Shown: positions 17,332 through 26,329, numbered from the stretch's first letter. The stretch: 64,000 nucleotides of DNA from Onishia taeanensis (GCF_003268885.1 NZ_QLSX01000001.1:248001-312000), one strand, 5' to 3'. The notes: generated from the sequence alone by a model not told the origin. A program made the numbers and translations.

Positions 17332-18254
17332 GCGTCACCCTCCTTCCCTGAGCGCTGATTCACGGCTGTCGAGGACGTTGACATGCGCGGGGCATCACTG
17401 ACGGCCTGGGATATCGGCAGCGTCAGCAGTTCCGGTGCACGCTGATCGCGGGCAATCCGCAGCCCCTTGTCGAGCTCGGCCCGCTCGGCCCCATTGAGGG
17501 GCTGCCACTCTCCTGCCGCGGCCTTCCACACGCCGCCCTCTCGGCCATCAGGTGTCAGATAGTAGAGCCCGGCACGGCCGATACGCAGGAAATCGACCTC
17601 TCGCGACAACGATTCGTCTGCTCCCGCCTGTGAAGAGTCAGTTGGGGCATCATTCGCCCGGGCCTGCATCGAAGCGACATCCACAAGACCTCGCCAGGCA
17701 TCCAGCTCACGACCGTAATCGAGCTCGCGCCGCCAAGCGGCCAGCACGCGATCGAGCGCCTCGGCGTGGCTCACCTCACCGTCGGCCAGTTGGGCCTCGA
17801 GGCTGTCCACCCGAGCCAGTCGCTCTTTCTTCAGGAACGGCAGATCCGCCTCGATCCACTGGCGCAGGCGTTCTACCAGGTCGCGAAGCATGCCCGGCAG
17901 CGCCTCGCGAGTGTCGCCAAAGGCGTCCAGAGCCGCTTCGCGCTCATCAAGCGTCGATGCTTGCTGATCGAGGCGCGGTGCCAGCTCGCGGTTATAGGCG
18001 GTTAACTGACGCAGCTCTGCTTGGCGCTCGCGTAATGCCTCGATATCGGCGCGAGTGGCGTCGTCGGCGGCATCGATGCGGGCTTGTAGCGCGGCCTGGG
18101 CTTCCTCGGCCGCCAGGGCCTCTTTGCTTAAGGTCTCTGCACTTAAGTTCTCTGCGCTCATGGCCTCATCGGCAGAAACCTGCGCGACCGGCGCGGCCAG
18201 GGCAAGCGACAGGGCCAGCCCTGCCTGCCATCGATTCAAGGTGTGTCGCACCAT
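17328..18254 (-). CDS. DUF3450 periplasmic protein, first gene of the TonB2 operon
   Basis: 308-residue exported protein. The start at 18254 has AGGAG just upstream and gives a signal peptide (MVRHTLNRWQAGLALSLALA...ending near QVSADEA). A coiled-coil region (about 45-130, for example RQAELRQLTAYNRELAPRLDQ) is followed by a conserved alpha/beta part with RIGRAGLYYLTPDG, the typical DUF3450 segment. DUF3450 proteins accompany TtpC-ExbB-ExbD-TonB operons in marine gammaproteobacteria; their molecular function is not known. A longer ORF from 18311 runs over the Fur-like site and is unlikely. Confidence 0.88.
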   Translation of the reverse strand: MVRHTLNRWQAGLALSLALAAPVAQVSADEAMSAENLSAETLSKEALAAEEAQAALQARIDAADDATRADIEALRERQAELRQLTAYNRELAPRLDQQASTLDEREAALDAFGDTREALPGMLRDLVERLRQWIEADLPFLKKERLARVDSLEAQLADGEVSHAEALDRVLAAWRRELDYGRELDAWRGLVDVASMQARANDAPTDSSQAGADESLSREVDFLRIGRAGLYYLTPDGREGGVWKAAAGEWQPLNGAERAELDKGLRIARDQRAPELLTLPISQAVSDAPRMSTSSTAVNQRSGKEGDA

Positions 18255-18303
18255 GTTCTCCTGCAAAGGGGTCGCAACAAGTGAATGACACGCTACCTCA
18301 AAC

Positions 18304-18322
18304 AATAACAATTATCAATAAC
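18304..18322 (-). promoter_or_regulatory. Fur-box-like operator upstream of the TonB2 operon
   Basis: On the minus strand GTTATTGATAATTGTTATT matches the classical 19-bp Fur box (GATAATGATAATCATTATC) at 14 of 19 positions by eye. It is centred about 60 bp upstream of the DUF3450 start, in a local AT-rich island. It suggests iron-repressed expression of the whole TonB2 operon, consistent with the function of such systems. Confidence 0.6.
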
Positions 18323-18384
18323 AGCCATAGCCTGAGCACTCGCTCTCAGGGCCGCGCAACAGGCCACCACATCGATAGAGCATA

Positions 18385-18417
18385 CAAAAAAACCGGCCTC
18401 CCCGAAGGAAGGCCGGT
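18385..18417 (-). terminator. Rho-independent terminator of the etfBA operon
   Basis: Minus-strand stem ACCGGCCT (18417-18410) with AGGCCGGT (18399-18392), a 10-base loop, then a run of seven or more T (18392-18386). It lies beyond the repeated etfA tails and before the TonB2 promoter. Confidence 0.9.
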
Positions 18418-18450
18418 CGCAGACGATCACGCCGCCATAGCGGCTTAGAG

Positions 18451-18716
18451 CTTGCTTTCGAGTGCCGGCAGCACTTCGAACGGGTCACCAACCAGGCCGC
18501 TGACTATCGAGAGCGCGACCTGGAAGATCCCGATCTTGCTACAGTTTGCTTTCGAGTTCCGGCAACACCTCGAAAAGGTCTCCAACCAGGCCGCTGACTA
18601 TCGAGAGCGCAACCTGGAAGATCCCGATCTTGCTACAGTTTGCTTTCGAGTTCCGGCAACACTTCGAAAAGGTCGCCGACCAGGCCGTAATCAGCCACCT
18701 GGAAGATCGGCGCTTC
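18451..18716 (-). repeat. Three tandem 94-bp copies of the etfA 3' end
   Basis: Units begin at 18451, 18545 and 18639 (period 94). The third, highest-coordinate unit is the functional end of etfA. The two beyond the etfA stop each repeat the codons for GD-L/P-FEVLP-E/A-LESKL plus a stop, but 94 is not a multiple of three, so each sits in another frame. Units at 18451 and 18545 are about 90% identical and share a 9-bp insertion (SIVSG in place of DYG in translation) absent from the live copy. The lowest unit ends TAA, the other two TAG. They appear to be non-translated remnants between the gene and its terminator. Confidence 0.92.
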
Positions 18717-19571
18717 CTCGTCCTGGTTGATGGCGACAATCACCTTGGAGTCCTTCATCCCCGCCAGGTGCTGGATGGCACCACTGATGCCCACGGCGAT
18801 ATACAGATCCGGAGCAACGATCTTGCCGGTCTGGCCGACCTGCATGTCGTTGTGCGCATAGCCGGCGTCCACTGCTGCACGCGAGGCACCGATGGCCGCG
18901 CCCAGCTTGTCGGCGATACCGTCGAGCAGCTTGAAGTTTTCGCCGTTGCCCATGCCGCGGCCACCGGAGATGACCACCTTGGCGGCGCCGAGTTCGGGCC
19001 GATCACTCTGGGCCAGTTCTTCCTTGAGGAAGCTCGACTGGGTGTTGTCCACCACCTTGTCGACTGACTCGATGCCGGCACTGCCGTCGGCCGCCACGGC
19101 ATCAAAGGCAGTGGAGCGCACGGTCATCACCTTGAGGGCGTCATCGCTCTTGACGGTAGCAATGGCGTTGCCGGCGTAGATCGGGCGGCAGAAGGTGTCG
19201 ACTCCCTCGACGGCAATGACATCGGAAAGCTGGGAGACATCCTTCAGCGCGGCGAGGCGCGGCATGACGTTCTTGCCGGTGGTCGAGGCGCTGGAAAGCA
19301 CATGGCTGTAGTCATCGGCCAGTTCGACCAGCAGCGCGCCCAATGGCTCGGCCAACTGGTGGGCGTAAACGGCGTTATCCGCCACCCGCACTCGGCTGAC
19401 ACCATTGAGCTTGGCCGCGGCCTCGGCAATGGCGCTGACGCCTTCACCGGCCACCAGCACGTCGATATCGCCACCGCCGGCCTTGGCAATCTCCTGCGCT
19501 GCGGCTACCACATGGGCGGTAGTGCCGGCGAGCTGTCCGTCGTGATGGTCGGCGAGTACCAGAATGCTCAT
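18633..19571 (-). CDS. etfA: Electron transfer flavoprotein alpha subunit
   Basis: FAD-binding large subunit of ETF, which carries electrons from acyl-CoA and related dehydrogenases to ETF-ubiquinone oxidoreductase. The 312-residue protein opens with [13 protein letters not shown] and has the C-terminal FAD-binding domain: [56 protein letters not shown] and the closing [16 protein letters not shown]. The ATG overlaps the etfB stop (ATGA). Downstream, two further degenerate copies of its last 30 codons follow. Confidence 0.97.
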   Translation of the reverse strand: MSILVLADHHDGQLAGTTAHVVAAAQEIAKAGGGDIDVLVAGEGVSAIAEAAAKLNGVSRVRVADNAVYAHQLAEPLGALLVELADDYSHVLSSASTTGKNVMPRLAALKDVSQLSDVIAVEGVDTFCRPIYAGNAIATVKSDDALKVMTVRSTAFDAVAADGSAGIESVDKVVDNTQSSFLKEELAQSDRPELGAAKVVISGGRGMGNGENFKLLDGIADKLGAAIGASRAAVDAGYAHNDMQVGQTGKIVAPDLYIAVGISGAIQHLAGMKDSKVIVAINQDEEAPIFQVADYGLVGDLFEVLPELESKL

Positions 19572-20320
19572 GAGATCACCTTGGCTTCGTTCTTGAGTTT
19601 GTCCACGAGCTCATCCACCGAGCCCACCTTGACGCCGCCCTTGCGCTCGGCCGGCGCCTCGACCTTGATCAGGCTGACCTTGCTGCCGGTGGCCACGCCG
19701 TAGTCTTCTGGCGTTTTGACGTCCAGCGGCTTCTTCTTGGCCTTCATGATATCCGGCAGCTTGGCGTAGCGCGGGTCGTTGAGGCGCAGGTCGGTGGTGA
19801 CGATCGCCGGCAGCGACAGCTCGACGGTCTGCAGGCCGCCATCAATCTCGCGGGTCACCGCGACCTTCTCGCCCTGGACATCCACCTCGGAGGCGAAGGT
19901 GCCCTGGGGCATGCCGGCCAGCGCCGCCAGCATCTGGCCAGTCTGGTTGTTGTCGGTGTCGATGGCCTGCTTGCCGAGAATCACAAGCCCTGGCTGCTCT
20001 TCGTCGATCACACCCTTGAGCAGCTTGGCCACCGCGAGCGACTCGACCTTGTCATCGGTCTGCACGTGGATGGCGCGGTCAGCACCCAGCGCCATGGCCG
20101 TGCGCAGCTGTTCCTGAGCCGCCTTGGGCCCTACGGTCACGGCGACCACTTCGCTAGCCACGCCCTTTTCCTTGAGGCGGACCGCTTCTTCCACGGCGAT
20201 CTCGCAGAAGGGGTTCATCGCCATCTTGACGTTGGTGAGATCGACGTCGGAGTGATCCGGCTTGACGCGGATCTTGACGTTGTAATCGATGACGCGTTTG
20301 ACCGCGACCAATACTTTCAT
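19568..20320 (-). CDS. etfB: Electron transfer flavoprotein beta subunit
   Basis: AMP-binding small subunit of ETF, 250 residues. It shows [20 protein letters not shown] at the start, [17 protein letters not shown], the ETF-beta signature [20 protein letters not shown] and the closing lysine-rich tail. AGGA lies close to the ATG. It is the first gene of the etfBA operon, divergent from the ETF-ubiquinone oxidoreductase gene, so all three proteins of the electron branch are encoded together. Confidence 0.97.
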   Translation of the reverse strand: MKVLVAVKRVIDYNVKIRVKPDHSDVDLTNVKMAMNPFCEIAVEEAVRLKEKGVASEVVAVTVGPKAAQEQLRTAMALGADRAIHVQTDDKVESLAVAKLLKGVIDEEQPGLVILGKQAIDTDNNQTGQMLAALAGMPQGTFASEVDVQGEKVAVTREIDGGLQTVELSLPAIVTTDLRLNDPRYAKLPDIMKAKKKPLDVKTPEDYGVATGSKVSLIKVEAPAERKGGVKVGSVDELVDKLKNEAKVIS

Positions 20321-20812
20321 GGTGTCCTCGCTTTACGCTGGGGCCTCGCTGAGGCGTTACTCGGGGATGGCACGATCATGCATCGGCCGCCCCGTTATCA
20401 CCGATGGGCAGGTCGTTATATTCATTCGTTAAGTGCATGATCAACCGACAGATCCCGGGCAGGTGGGTAATCTGCCACAGGGCCAGTTTCGCCACAATAT
20501 TGACGGCATAAATGGCCTTGAAAGGGCCATAATTCCATCCATTGCTAGTCGGCAGCATCGTCGTCAAAAGCCACCGTAAAAGGAGGTGACAGAAGCGGCT
20601 TTCGTCGCTCGTCGAGCCCCGTGCTGCAACGCTTTCCTATCAGTATGCTTACCATGGACGAGACATGGAAGCAAACGACCGTTTAAAATTATATACTCTC
20701 GGCCAAGTCGGCTACCCGAGCGGGCTCTAATACCGCACAATAGTCATTATAAATCTGGCGCAATTCGCACGGGCATTGCCAGGCCGCGGCATCGAACAAG
20801 AGGAGAGATCAA
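20321..20812. other. Divergent intergenic region between etfBA and the ETF-QO gene
   Basis: About 490 bp, locally AT-rich around 20680-20700 (TTTAAAATTATATACT). No credible gene is seen in it. It holds a PsrA-like palindrome at 20672-20685 and a -10-like TATACT at 20693-20698 for the plus strand. Confidence 0.5.
20672..20685. promoter_or_regulatory. PsrA-like palindromic operator
   Basis: CAAAC-GACC-GTTTA fits the Pseudomonas PsrA recognition pattern (G/C)AAAC(N2-4)GTTT(G/C) at all positions but the last. PsrA is a fatty-acid-responsive TetR repressor, and the etf genes are known PsrA targets in Pseudomonas aeruginosa. The site overlaps the likely promoter region of the ETF-QO gene. Confidence 0.45.
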
Positions 20813-22480
20813 GTGGAAGAGCAAGAACGCGAATACATGGATTTCGACGTGGTCATCGTCGGCGCCGGCCCTTCCGGCCTGGCGGCGGCCTGCCGTTTGA
20901 TGCAGCAGGCGAACGAGGCCGAGCAGGAACTCTCGGTGTGCGTCGTGGAGAAAGGCTCTGAAGTCGGCGCTCATATCCTCTCGGGGGCGGTCTTCGAACC
21001 CCGCGCGCTGGCCGAACTTTTCCCCGACTGGGAAAGCCGCGGCGCTCCGCTGACCACGCCGGCCATTCGCGACGAACTCTATCTGCTCAAGGATGCCGAC
21101 AAGGCCCAGCGACTGCCCAACGCCCTGGTGCCGAAGTCCATGCATAACACCGGCGGCGACCAGACGCGCTATGTCATAAGCGCCGGCAACCTGTGCCGCT
21201 GGCTGGGCGAGCAGGCTGAGGAGCTCGGCGTCGAGATCTTCCCGGGCTTTGCCGCTCAGGAAACCCTGCATGACGAGGACGGCACCGTGCGCGGCATTCT
21301 GGTCGGCGACATGGGCCTGGGCGCCGATGGCGAGCCCAAGGACGGCCACATGCCGGGCATGGAGCTGCGGGCCAAGTACACCCTGTTCGCCGAGGGCGCG
21401 CGCGGCCACCTGGGCAAGCGCCTGATCGACACGTTCGACCTGGACGCCGGCAAGGACCCCCAGCACTACGGCATCGGTCTCAAGGAGCTGTGGGATGTGC
21501 CCGCCGAGCAGCACGAGCCGGGGCTGGTGCTGCATGGCTCTGGCTGGCCGCTGGACAAGGACACTCACGGCGGCTGGTTTCTCTACCATGCCGAGAACCA
21601 GCAGGTAGTGGTCGGACTGATCATGGATCTTTCCTACCAGAACCCCTACCTGTCGCCCTTCGACGAGTTTCAGCGCATGAAGCACCACCCGGTGCTCAAG
21701 CAGTATCTGGAGGGCGGCAAGCGCGTGGCCTACGGCGCCCGTGCCATCGCCAAGGGCGGCCTCAACTGCCTGCCCAAGATGACCTTTCCGGGCGGGCTCT
21801 TGATCGGCTGTGATGCCGGCACCCTGAATTTTGCCAAGATCAAGGGCCTGCACACCGCCATGAAGTCCGGTCTGGTGGCCGCCGAGAGCGTCTTCGAGGC
21901 CTTGAAGGCCGGTGATGACGGCGGCAGTGACCTCCGCACCTTTACCGAGAAATGGGAAGCCAGCTGGGCCTACCAGGAGCTCAAGGAGAGCGCGAGCTTC
22001 GGTCCGGCGATCCACAAGTACGGCACCGTGGGTGGCGGCGCCTACAACTTCCTCGACCAGCTCCTGGGCGGCAAGCTGCCCAACGTCCACGACACCACCG
22101 CCGATTACGCGGCCCTCAAGAAGGCCAGCGAGTGCGAGAAGATCGAGTACCCCAAGCCAGATGGCAAGCTGTCCTTCGACAAGCCTTCCTCGGTGTTCCT
22201 CTCCAACACCAACCACGAGGAAGACCAGCCCTGCCACCTGCGCCTCACCGACCCCGAGGTGCCGGTAAGGGTCAACCTGCCGGAGTATGCCGAACCGGCA
22301 ACCCGCTACTGCCCGGCCGGTGTCTACGAAATCGTCGAAGACGAGGCCGGCACGCCCAAGTTCCAGATCAACTTCCAGAACTGCGTGCACTGCAAGACCT
22401 GCGATATCAAGGACCCGTCCCAGAACATCACCTGGGTGGCGCCGGAAGGCGGGGGGGGGCCCAACTACCCCAACATGTAA
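20813..22480 (+). CDS. etfD: Electron transfer flavoprotein-ubiquinone oxidoreductase
   Basis: Membrane-associated FAD and 4Fe-4S enzyme that passes electrons from reduced ETF to ubiquinone. The 555-residue protein has the dinucleotide-binding motif VVIVGAGPSGLAAACRL (about 12-28), GSEVGAHILSGAVFEPRAL, the quinone-pocket region GAHILSG to GGLNCLPKMTFPGG, and a C-terminal ferredoxin-like domain with CPAGVY and CVHCKTCDIKDPSQ supplying the four cluster cysteines. The start is GTG with GAGGAG upstream; an ATG eight codons later (MDFDVVIVG) is the alternative. A run of nine G at 22451-22459 lies within the last codons. Confidence 0.95.
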   Translation: MEEQEREYMDFDVVIVGAGPSGLAAACRLMQQANEAEQELSVCVVEKGSEVGAHILSGAVFEPRALAELFPDWESRGAPLTTPAIRDELYLLKDADKAQRLPNALVPKSMHNTGGDQTRYVISAGNLCRWLGEQAEELGVEIFPGFAAQETLHDEDGTVRGILVGDMGLGADGEPKDGHMPGMELRAKYTLFAEGARGHLGKRLIDTFDLDAGKDPQHYGIGLKELWDVPAEQHEPGLVLHGSGWPLDKDTHGGWFLYHAENQQVVVGLIMDLSYQNPYLSPFDEFQRMKHHPVLKQYLEGGKRVAYGARAIAKGGLNCLPKMTFPGGLLIGCDAGTLNFAKIKGLHTAMKSGLVAAESVFEALKAGDDGGSDLRTFTEKWEASWAYQELKESASFGPAIHKYGTVGGGAYNFLDQLLGGKLPNVHDTTADYAALKKASECEKIEYPKPDGKLSFDKPSSVFLSNTNHEEDQPCHLRLTDPEVPVRVNLPEYAEPATRYCPAGVYEIVEDEAGTPKFQINFQNCVHCKTCDIKDPSQNITWVAPEGGGGPNYPNM

Positions 22481-22549
22481 GGGAAAGTCTGATTCATTGC
22501 TGCGCTCGCGACATGAAGCAGTTCTTTCCCTAATGTGAGATGACGCAAT

Positions 22550-22585
22550 AAAAACGCCCCGCAGGCCACTGGCCTGCGGGGCGTT
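22550..22585 (-). terminator. Terminator between the ETF-QO gene and the sulfurtransferase gene
   Basis: A perfect stem AACGCCCCGCAGGCCA with TGGCCTGCGGGGCGTT. The T-tract is on the minus strand (GTTTTTATTG), so it chiefly ends the convergent minus-strand unit; the plus-strand side has only GTTGTCGTT. Confidence 0.85.
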
Positions 22586-22624
22586 GTCGTTGAAGGGAGC
22601 TCGGCTCGCCTATCACTATCTGAG

Positions 22625-23467
22625 TCAGCCATCCCCGGTCGCGACAGGGCGGCCTGGATCGCGAATCCAATCGCTCCAGGAGCCGGCATAGAGGCGCGGC
22701 AGCGGACGACCGGCGATGGCGTAGGTGAGGATGTTGTGACAGGCGGTAACGCCGGAGCCGCAGTAGGCGATCATGCCGTCGGCAGCCTGAGCATCGACGT
22801 CAGCCAGCTCGGCGTTAAGCTTTGCCGCTGGCTTGAAGCGCCCGTCGGCGGTCAGGTTGTCGGCACTGGGTCGGCAGCGCGCGCCGGGAATATGACCAGC
22901 CACCGGGTCGATGGGCTCGACCTCGCCGTGAAAGCGCGGCAGGCCCCGAGCATCCACCAGCGCCGAGCGCCCCGGCGTGATGTCGGCGGCGGTCACCAGG
23001 GTGCTGTCATCAAAGTTCGGCCGCCAGTCACTCGAGGCAGGCGTGGCCACCTCGCCGGCCTCGAGCGCCCCGCCACTGGCCTGCCAGGCCGGCAGACCGC
23101 CGTCGAGCACGCGCACTTCGGCATGGCCCGCCCAGCAGGCCAGCATCCACCAGGCTCTGGCTGCGGCGAGCTGGCCGCCCATATCGTCATAGACCACCAC
23201 CGGCACATCCGGCGTAATCCCCAACCGCTGGATCACTGCAGTAAAGGCCTCATGGCTCGGCAGGGGATGGCGGCCGCCCTCGCCTGCCGGCGCCGACAGA
23301 TCGTGTTCCAGGGCCAGATGCTGGCTGCCTGGCAGGTGGCCGTCCCGCCACAGGGCTCGCCCGGCGTCAGCGTCATCGAGCCGGGCACGACAATCAAGCA
23401 ACAGCGGTGGACGTGATGACGCCTGGGCAGCGGCAAGGGAAGCGCTATCGATCAGCGGTTGGTTCAT
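22625..23467 (-). CDS. sseA: Sulfurtransferase, 3-mercaptopyruvate sulfurtransferase type
   Basis: Two-domain rhodanese of 280 residues. The N-terminal inactive domain contains LLDCRARL and YDDMGGQLAAARAWWML; the C-terminal domain has DARGLPRFHGEVEP, GHIPGA and the active-site loop CGSGVTA. The loop CGSGVTA rather than CRKGVT points to 3-mercaptopyruvate as sulfur donor. It lies after the UvrD-like helicase on the same strand with about 50 bp between, and is the last gene of the long minus-strand series before the terminator at 22550. Confidence 0.9.
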   Translation of the reverse strand: MNQPLIDSASLAAAQASSRPPLLLDCRARLDDADAGRALWRDGHLPGSQHLALEHDLSAPAGEGGRHPLPSHEAFTAVIQRLGITPDVPVVVYDDMGGQLAAARAWWMLACWAGHAEVRVLDGGLPAWQASGGALEAGEVATPASSDWRPNFDDSTLVTAADITPGRSALVDARGLPRFHGEVEPIDPVAGHIPGARCRPSADNLTADGRFKPAAKLNAELADVDAQAADGMIAYCGSGVTACHNILTYAIAGRPLPRLYAGSWSDWIRDPGRPVATGDG

Positions 23468-23516
23468 GCAATGTCTCTCCTGACGTGCTCCTGACGTTCA
23501 TGAGATGAGTCGCGGC

Positions 23517-25772
23517 CTACTCGGCGATCGGCGTCGCTGACAGCGGCTCGATGGGGGCACGGCTGGCGATCAGCCGGCGCTTACCGGCCTGAGCGAAGCG
23601 TACCTCGATGACAGGGTCTCGCGGGTCGCCCTCGACAAGGTCCACCTCGCCCTCACCGAACACCGCATGCCGCAGACGCTGGCCGACGCTGAAAAAGAAA
23701 CCGGACGCCGATTCACTCGGGCTGTCGGCCTGGGGGGCAGACGGCTCGGTCCTGACCGTCACCGGAATCGAACGCCCTTGAGCAGTCAGATACCGCTCGG
23801 CCAGGGCCGGCTGCTCCACCGCCAGCGGCACCGGCGACTCGGCGACACCCTCGCCAGATCCAGCGTCCTGCGCATCGCCCTCGTTCAGCGCCTCGGCGAG
23901 GCGCTGGCAGTCCTGCCAGGCGGTCTCGGCGATGAAGCGGCTGGGGCGATGCTCGCCGCCGTCATGCAGCATCAGCAAGCGCTCTCGGGCGCGCGTGATG
24001 GCGACATAGAAGAGCCGGCGCTCTTCCTCGAGACGCTCATCGCTAAGCGGATTCTCGCGGCTGTAGTGGGGAAAATCTTCCTCGTTGGTTCCCCACAGGG
24101 CCACCAGTGGCCATTCAAGGCCCTTGGCGCCATGCACGGTGGTGATCAGCACGCCATCCTCGCGGCTCTCGACCGGTTCGCGCAGCAGGGCAATGAAAGC
24201 GTCGGGATCATGGGCTAGCTCGCCGGCCTGTTCAATCAGCACGTCGAGCAGGCGCACGTCCTCCTCGCCCTTCTCGCGGCGCGCCGCAGCGCGCTTCAAG
24301 ACCTTCTCGGCGTCCAGCCGCTCGACCACATGGGTGAGCAGCTTGGCCGGCGGCCAGGCAGCCAGACGCGGCAGCTCGCAGAGCAGCTCCCAGCGACGCT
24401 TGAGGTTGCGACGCTGCAGGGGCTTCAGGCTTTGCAGCAGCGGGTCCTGGCGATCCGGCCAGCACTGGGTCTCGGCCAGACGCAGCGCCAGGGCACCGAG
24501 CCGTTCCCGGGCCACGAAAGGCGTGGGCTGGGCAAGCAGTAACTCGAGGTGTCCGGGGTCCCTGAGCAGTTCGGGTTGGCGGGCCAGCATCAGATAGCCG
24601 GCCAGGGCCTGGACCAGCGGCAGGCGGAATACGAAGCGGTCGTCCCGGGACAGCCGGAAGGGAATGCCTGCCCGCAGCAGGGTCAGCTGCACCGACACCG
24701 ACAGCGCCCAACTGCGCACCAGCACACAGCTCTCCGAGAGCATCCGCCCCTGGCGCTGCCAGCCGACGAGCGCCTCGGCGAGCCGCTGCCCGCCCTGCGC
24801 CACCTGCAGCGTGGTGAACGGATTCTCGGGAATGGCCAGGCACAGCTGATCCGGACGACGCCGATTGGCAGCGATGGCGTGGTTGGCGGCCAGCGCCAGG
24901 GCATGGCCGTGGCGGAAAGTGGTCGAGAGCGGATAGTCCCGCGCCTCACCGAAGATGGCAGTGAAGTCGTCGAGCATGGTATCGGGGCGGGCCCCGCGCC
25001 ATTCATAGATGCACTGGTTGGCATCGCCCACCGCCATCACCGCCGCCGTCTCACCGGCCAGCAGGGCCAGCAGCCGCTGCTGGGCGGCATTGATGTCCTG
25101 ATACTCGTCGATGATGACTTCGTCGAGGAAGCCCTGCACCCGCGCCTTGAGCGCTGGCTCCCGCTCGAGTGCCTTGAGCGGGCGATACAGCAGATCGGCG
25201 TAGGTCATCTGGTGATGGTCGGCGAGCAGGGTCTCGACGGTATCGAAGGCCTCGACGAAGTGGCCGGTGTCGGCGCCGTAATCGAGACGCTCATGCAGCT
25301 CGCTGGGATCGGCAAGTTCGGCCTTGACCAGTTCGCAGAAATGGCCGAATGCCTCCAGGCGGTCGGGCTCCAGGGCATCCTCGAGCCGCGTCTGGTCACC
25401 GGCCAGCGTCTGCTGCACGGCCTGGCGCAACAGGCGCTCGCGCTGCCAGTCGGCGGCCAGCAACTGGCGCGGCGCCAGCGCCCCCCAGCGCGTCAGGCTC
25501 TGGGTCAGACGGTGGCCCAGCGAGTGAAAGGTGCGCACATCGGGCAGCGGCGTGCCGGCCGGCGCCCGAGCCACCAGCTTGGCGGTAAAATCCTCACGGG
25601 CGGCGCGATTGAACATCAGCACCAGCATGCGCCTGGGCGGCACGCCCGTGGCGAGCAGATGCAGCACCCGAGCCACCAGCGTAGTGGTCTTGCCGGCGCC
25701 GGCCACGGCGGCCACCCGAGCATGCCCGCCGGGGTGACCGACCACCGCCTGCTGCTCAGAGGTCAGCCTCAC
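23517..25772 (-). CDS. UvrD/Rep-family ATP-dependent DNA helicase
   Basis: Superfamily 1A helicase of 751 residues. Motif I is VAAVAGAGKTTTL (about 18-30); further motifs are DVRTFHSLGH, VIIDEYQDINAAQQ (Walker B), VGDANQCIYEWRGA, STTFRHGHALA, VHGAKGLEWP and EERRLFYVAITRARERL. The C-terminal 100 residues form a separate module (FFFSVGQRLRHAVFGEGEVDL), the type of SH3-like RNA-polymerase-contact tail seen in UvrD/PcrA. It is shorter and more divergent than the main UvrD, so it is probably a second, accessory helicase. The GTG start overlaps the DUF1285 stop. Confidence 0.85.
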   Translation of the reverse strand: MRLTSEQQAVVGHPGGHARVAAVAGAGKTTTLVARVLHLLATGVPPRRMLVLMFNRAAREDFTAKLVARAPAGTPLPDVRTFHSLGHRLTQSLTRWGALAPRQLLAADWQRERLLRQAVQQTLAGDQTRLEDALEPDRLEAFGHFCELVKAELADPSELHERLDYGADTGHFVEAFDTVETLLADHHQMTYADLLYRPLKALEREPALKARVQGFLDEVIIDEYQDINAAQQRLLALLAGETAAVMAVGDANQCIYEWRGARPDTMLDDFTAIFGEARDYPLSTTFRHGHALALAANHAIAANRRRPDQLCLAIPENPFTTLQVAQGGQRLAEALVGWQRQGRMLSESCVLVRSWALSVSVQLTLLRAGIPFRLSRDDRFVFRLPLVQALAGYLMLARQPELLRDPGHLELLLAQPTPFVARERLGALALRLAETQCWPDRQDPLLQSLKPLQRRNLKRRWELLCELPRLAAWPPAKLLTHVVERLDAEKVLKRAAARREKGEEDVRLLDVLIEQAGELAHDPDAFIALLREPVESREDGVLITTVHGAKGLEWPLVALWGTNEEDFPHYSRENPLSDERLEEERRLFYVAITRARERLLMLHDGGEHRPSRFIAETAWQDCQRLAEALNEGDAQDAGSGEGVAESPVPLAVEQPALAERYLTAQGRSIPVTVRTEPSAPQADSPSESASGFFFSVGQRLRHAVFGEGEVDLVEGDPRDPVIEVRFAQAGKRRLIASRAPIEPLSATPIAE

Positions 25773-26329
25773 GGGCCCTCCTCGGCAAACCGACCCAGCG
25801 GCTGCCAGATGCCGGCACTCTCGATGCCAAGCTCCTGCTGGAGAGCGCCACCGTCGACGACCGTGTGGCTCTCGGCCTGCTCGACCAGCCGATAATAGAC
25901 ATTGCGGTGCAGCCGCGCCGACAGACCGAAACGCACCGGCACCGAGGGGATATCCCGGTCCAGCCTCAAGCGATGATCGCTATCCAGCGTCAGCCGGTCG
26001 CCGACGTTGGTGGTCAGGGTCCAGATGCCGTCATGGTGGTCGGCATCGACGATCAGGAAGGCGCAGTCCTCGACCTTGATTCGCCACTTTTCGACCGGCG
26101 TCAGCAGGTAGTGCGCCCCATCGTCCTCACGGCGTAAAATGGTCGAGAGCAGTCGCACCAACCGGCCACGGACAATCGGCTCGCCCTCGTGCCACCAGCG
26201 GCCGTCGGCACGGATGCATAGGTCCATCTCGCCCGACAGCGGCGGGTGCCAGTCCTCGAGCGGCGGAATCGCTCCATCGCCCTCGATGTGTCCCAGCAGG
26301 GGCTCTAGCGGCGGGTGATCGATCGGCAT
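25769..26329 (-). CDS. DUF1285 family protein
   Basis: 186-residue cytoplasmic protein of the DUF1285 family, recognised from the run DLCIRADGRWWHEGEPIVR, then LVRLLSTILRRE and KWRIKVEDCAFLIVDAD. No signal peptide or membrane segment is visible. Its function is unknown. It sits between tatD and the helicase gene, overlapping the latter by 4 bases, so it is part of the same transcription unit. Confidence 0.85.
   Translation of the reverse strand: MPIDHPPLEPLLGHIEGDGAIPPLEDWHPPLSGEMDLCIRADGRWWHEGEPIVRGRLVRLLSTILRREDDGAHYLLTPVEKWRIKVEDCAFLIVDADHHDGIWTLTTNVGDRLTLDSDHRLRLDRDIPSVPVRFGLSARLHRNVYYRLVEQAESHTVVDGGALQQELGIESAGIWQPLGRFAEEGP

Noticed and set aside
18539-18739. Short minus-strand ORF over the etfA tail repeats
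   Set aside because: It is etfA read in a shifted frame that joins the second repeat unit; no independent start signal.
20747-22390. 547-codon minus-strand ORF opposite the ETF-QO gene
   Set aside because: Hydrophobic, low-complexity mirror of a clear ETF-QO gene; no motifs of its own.
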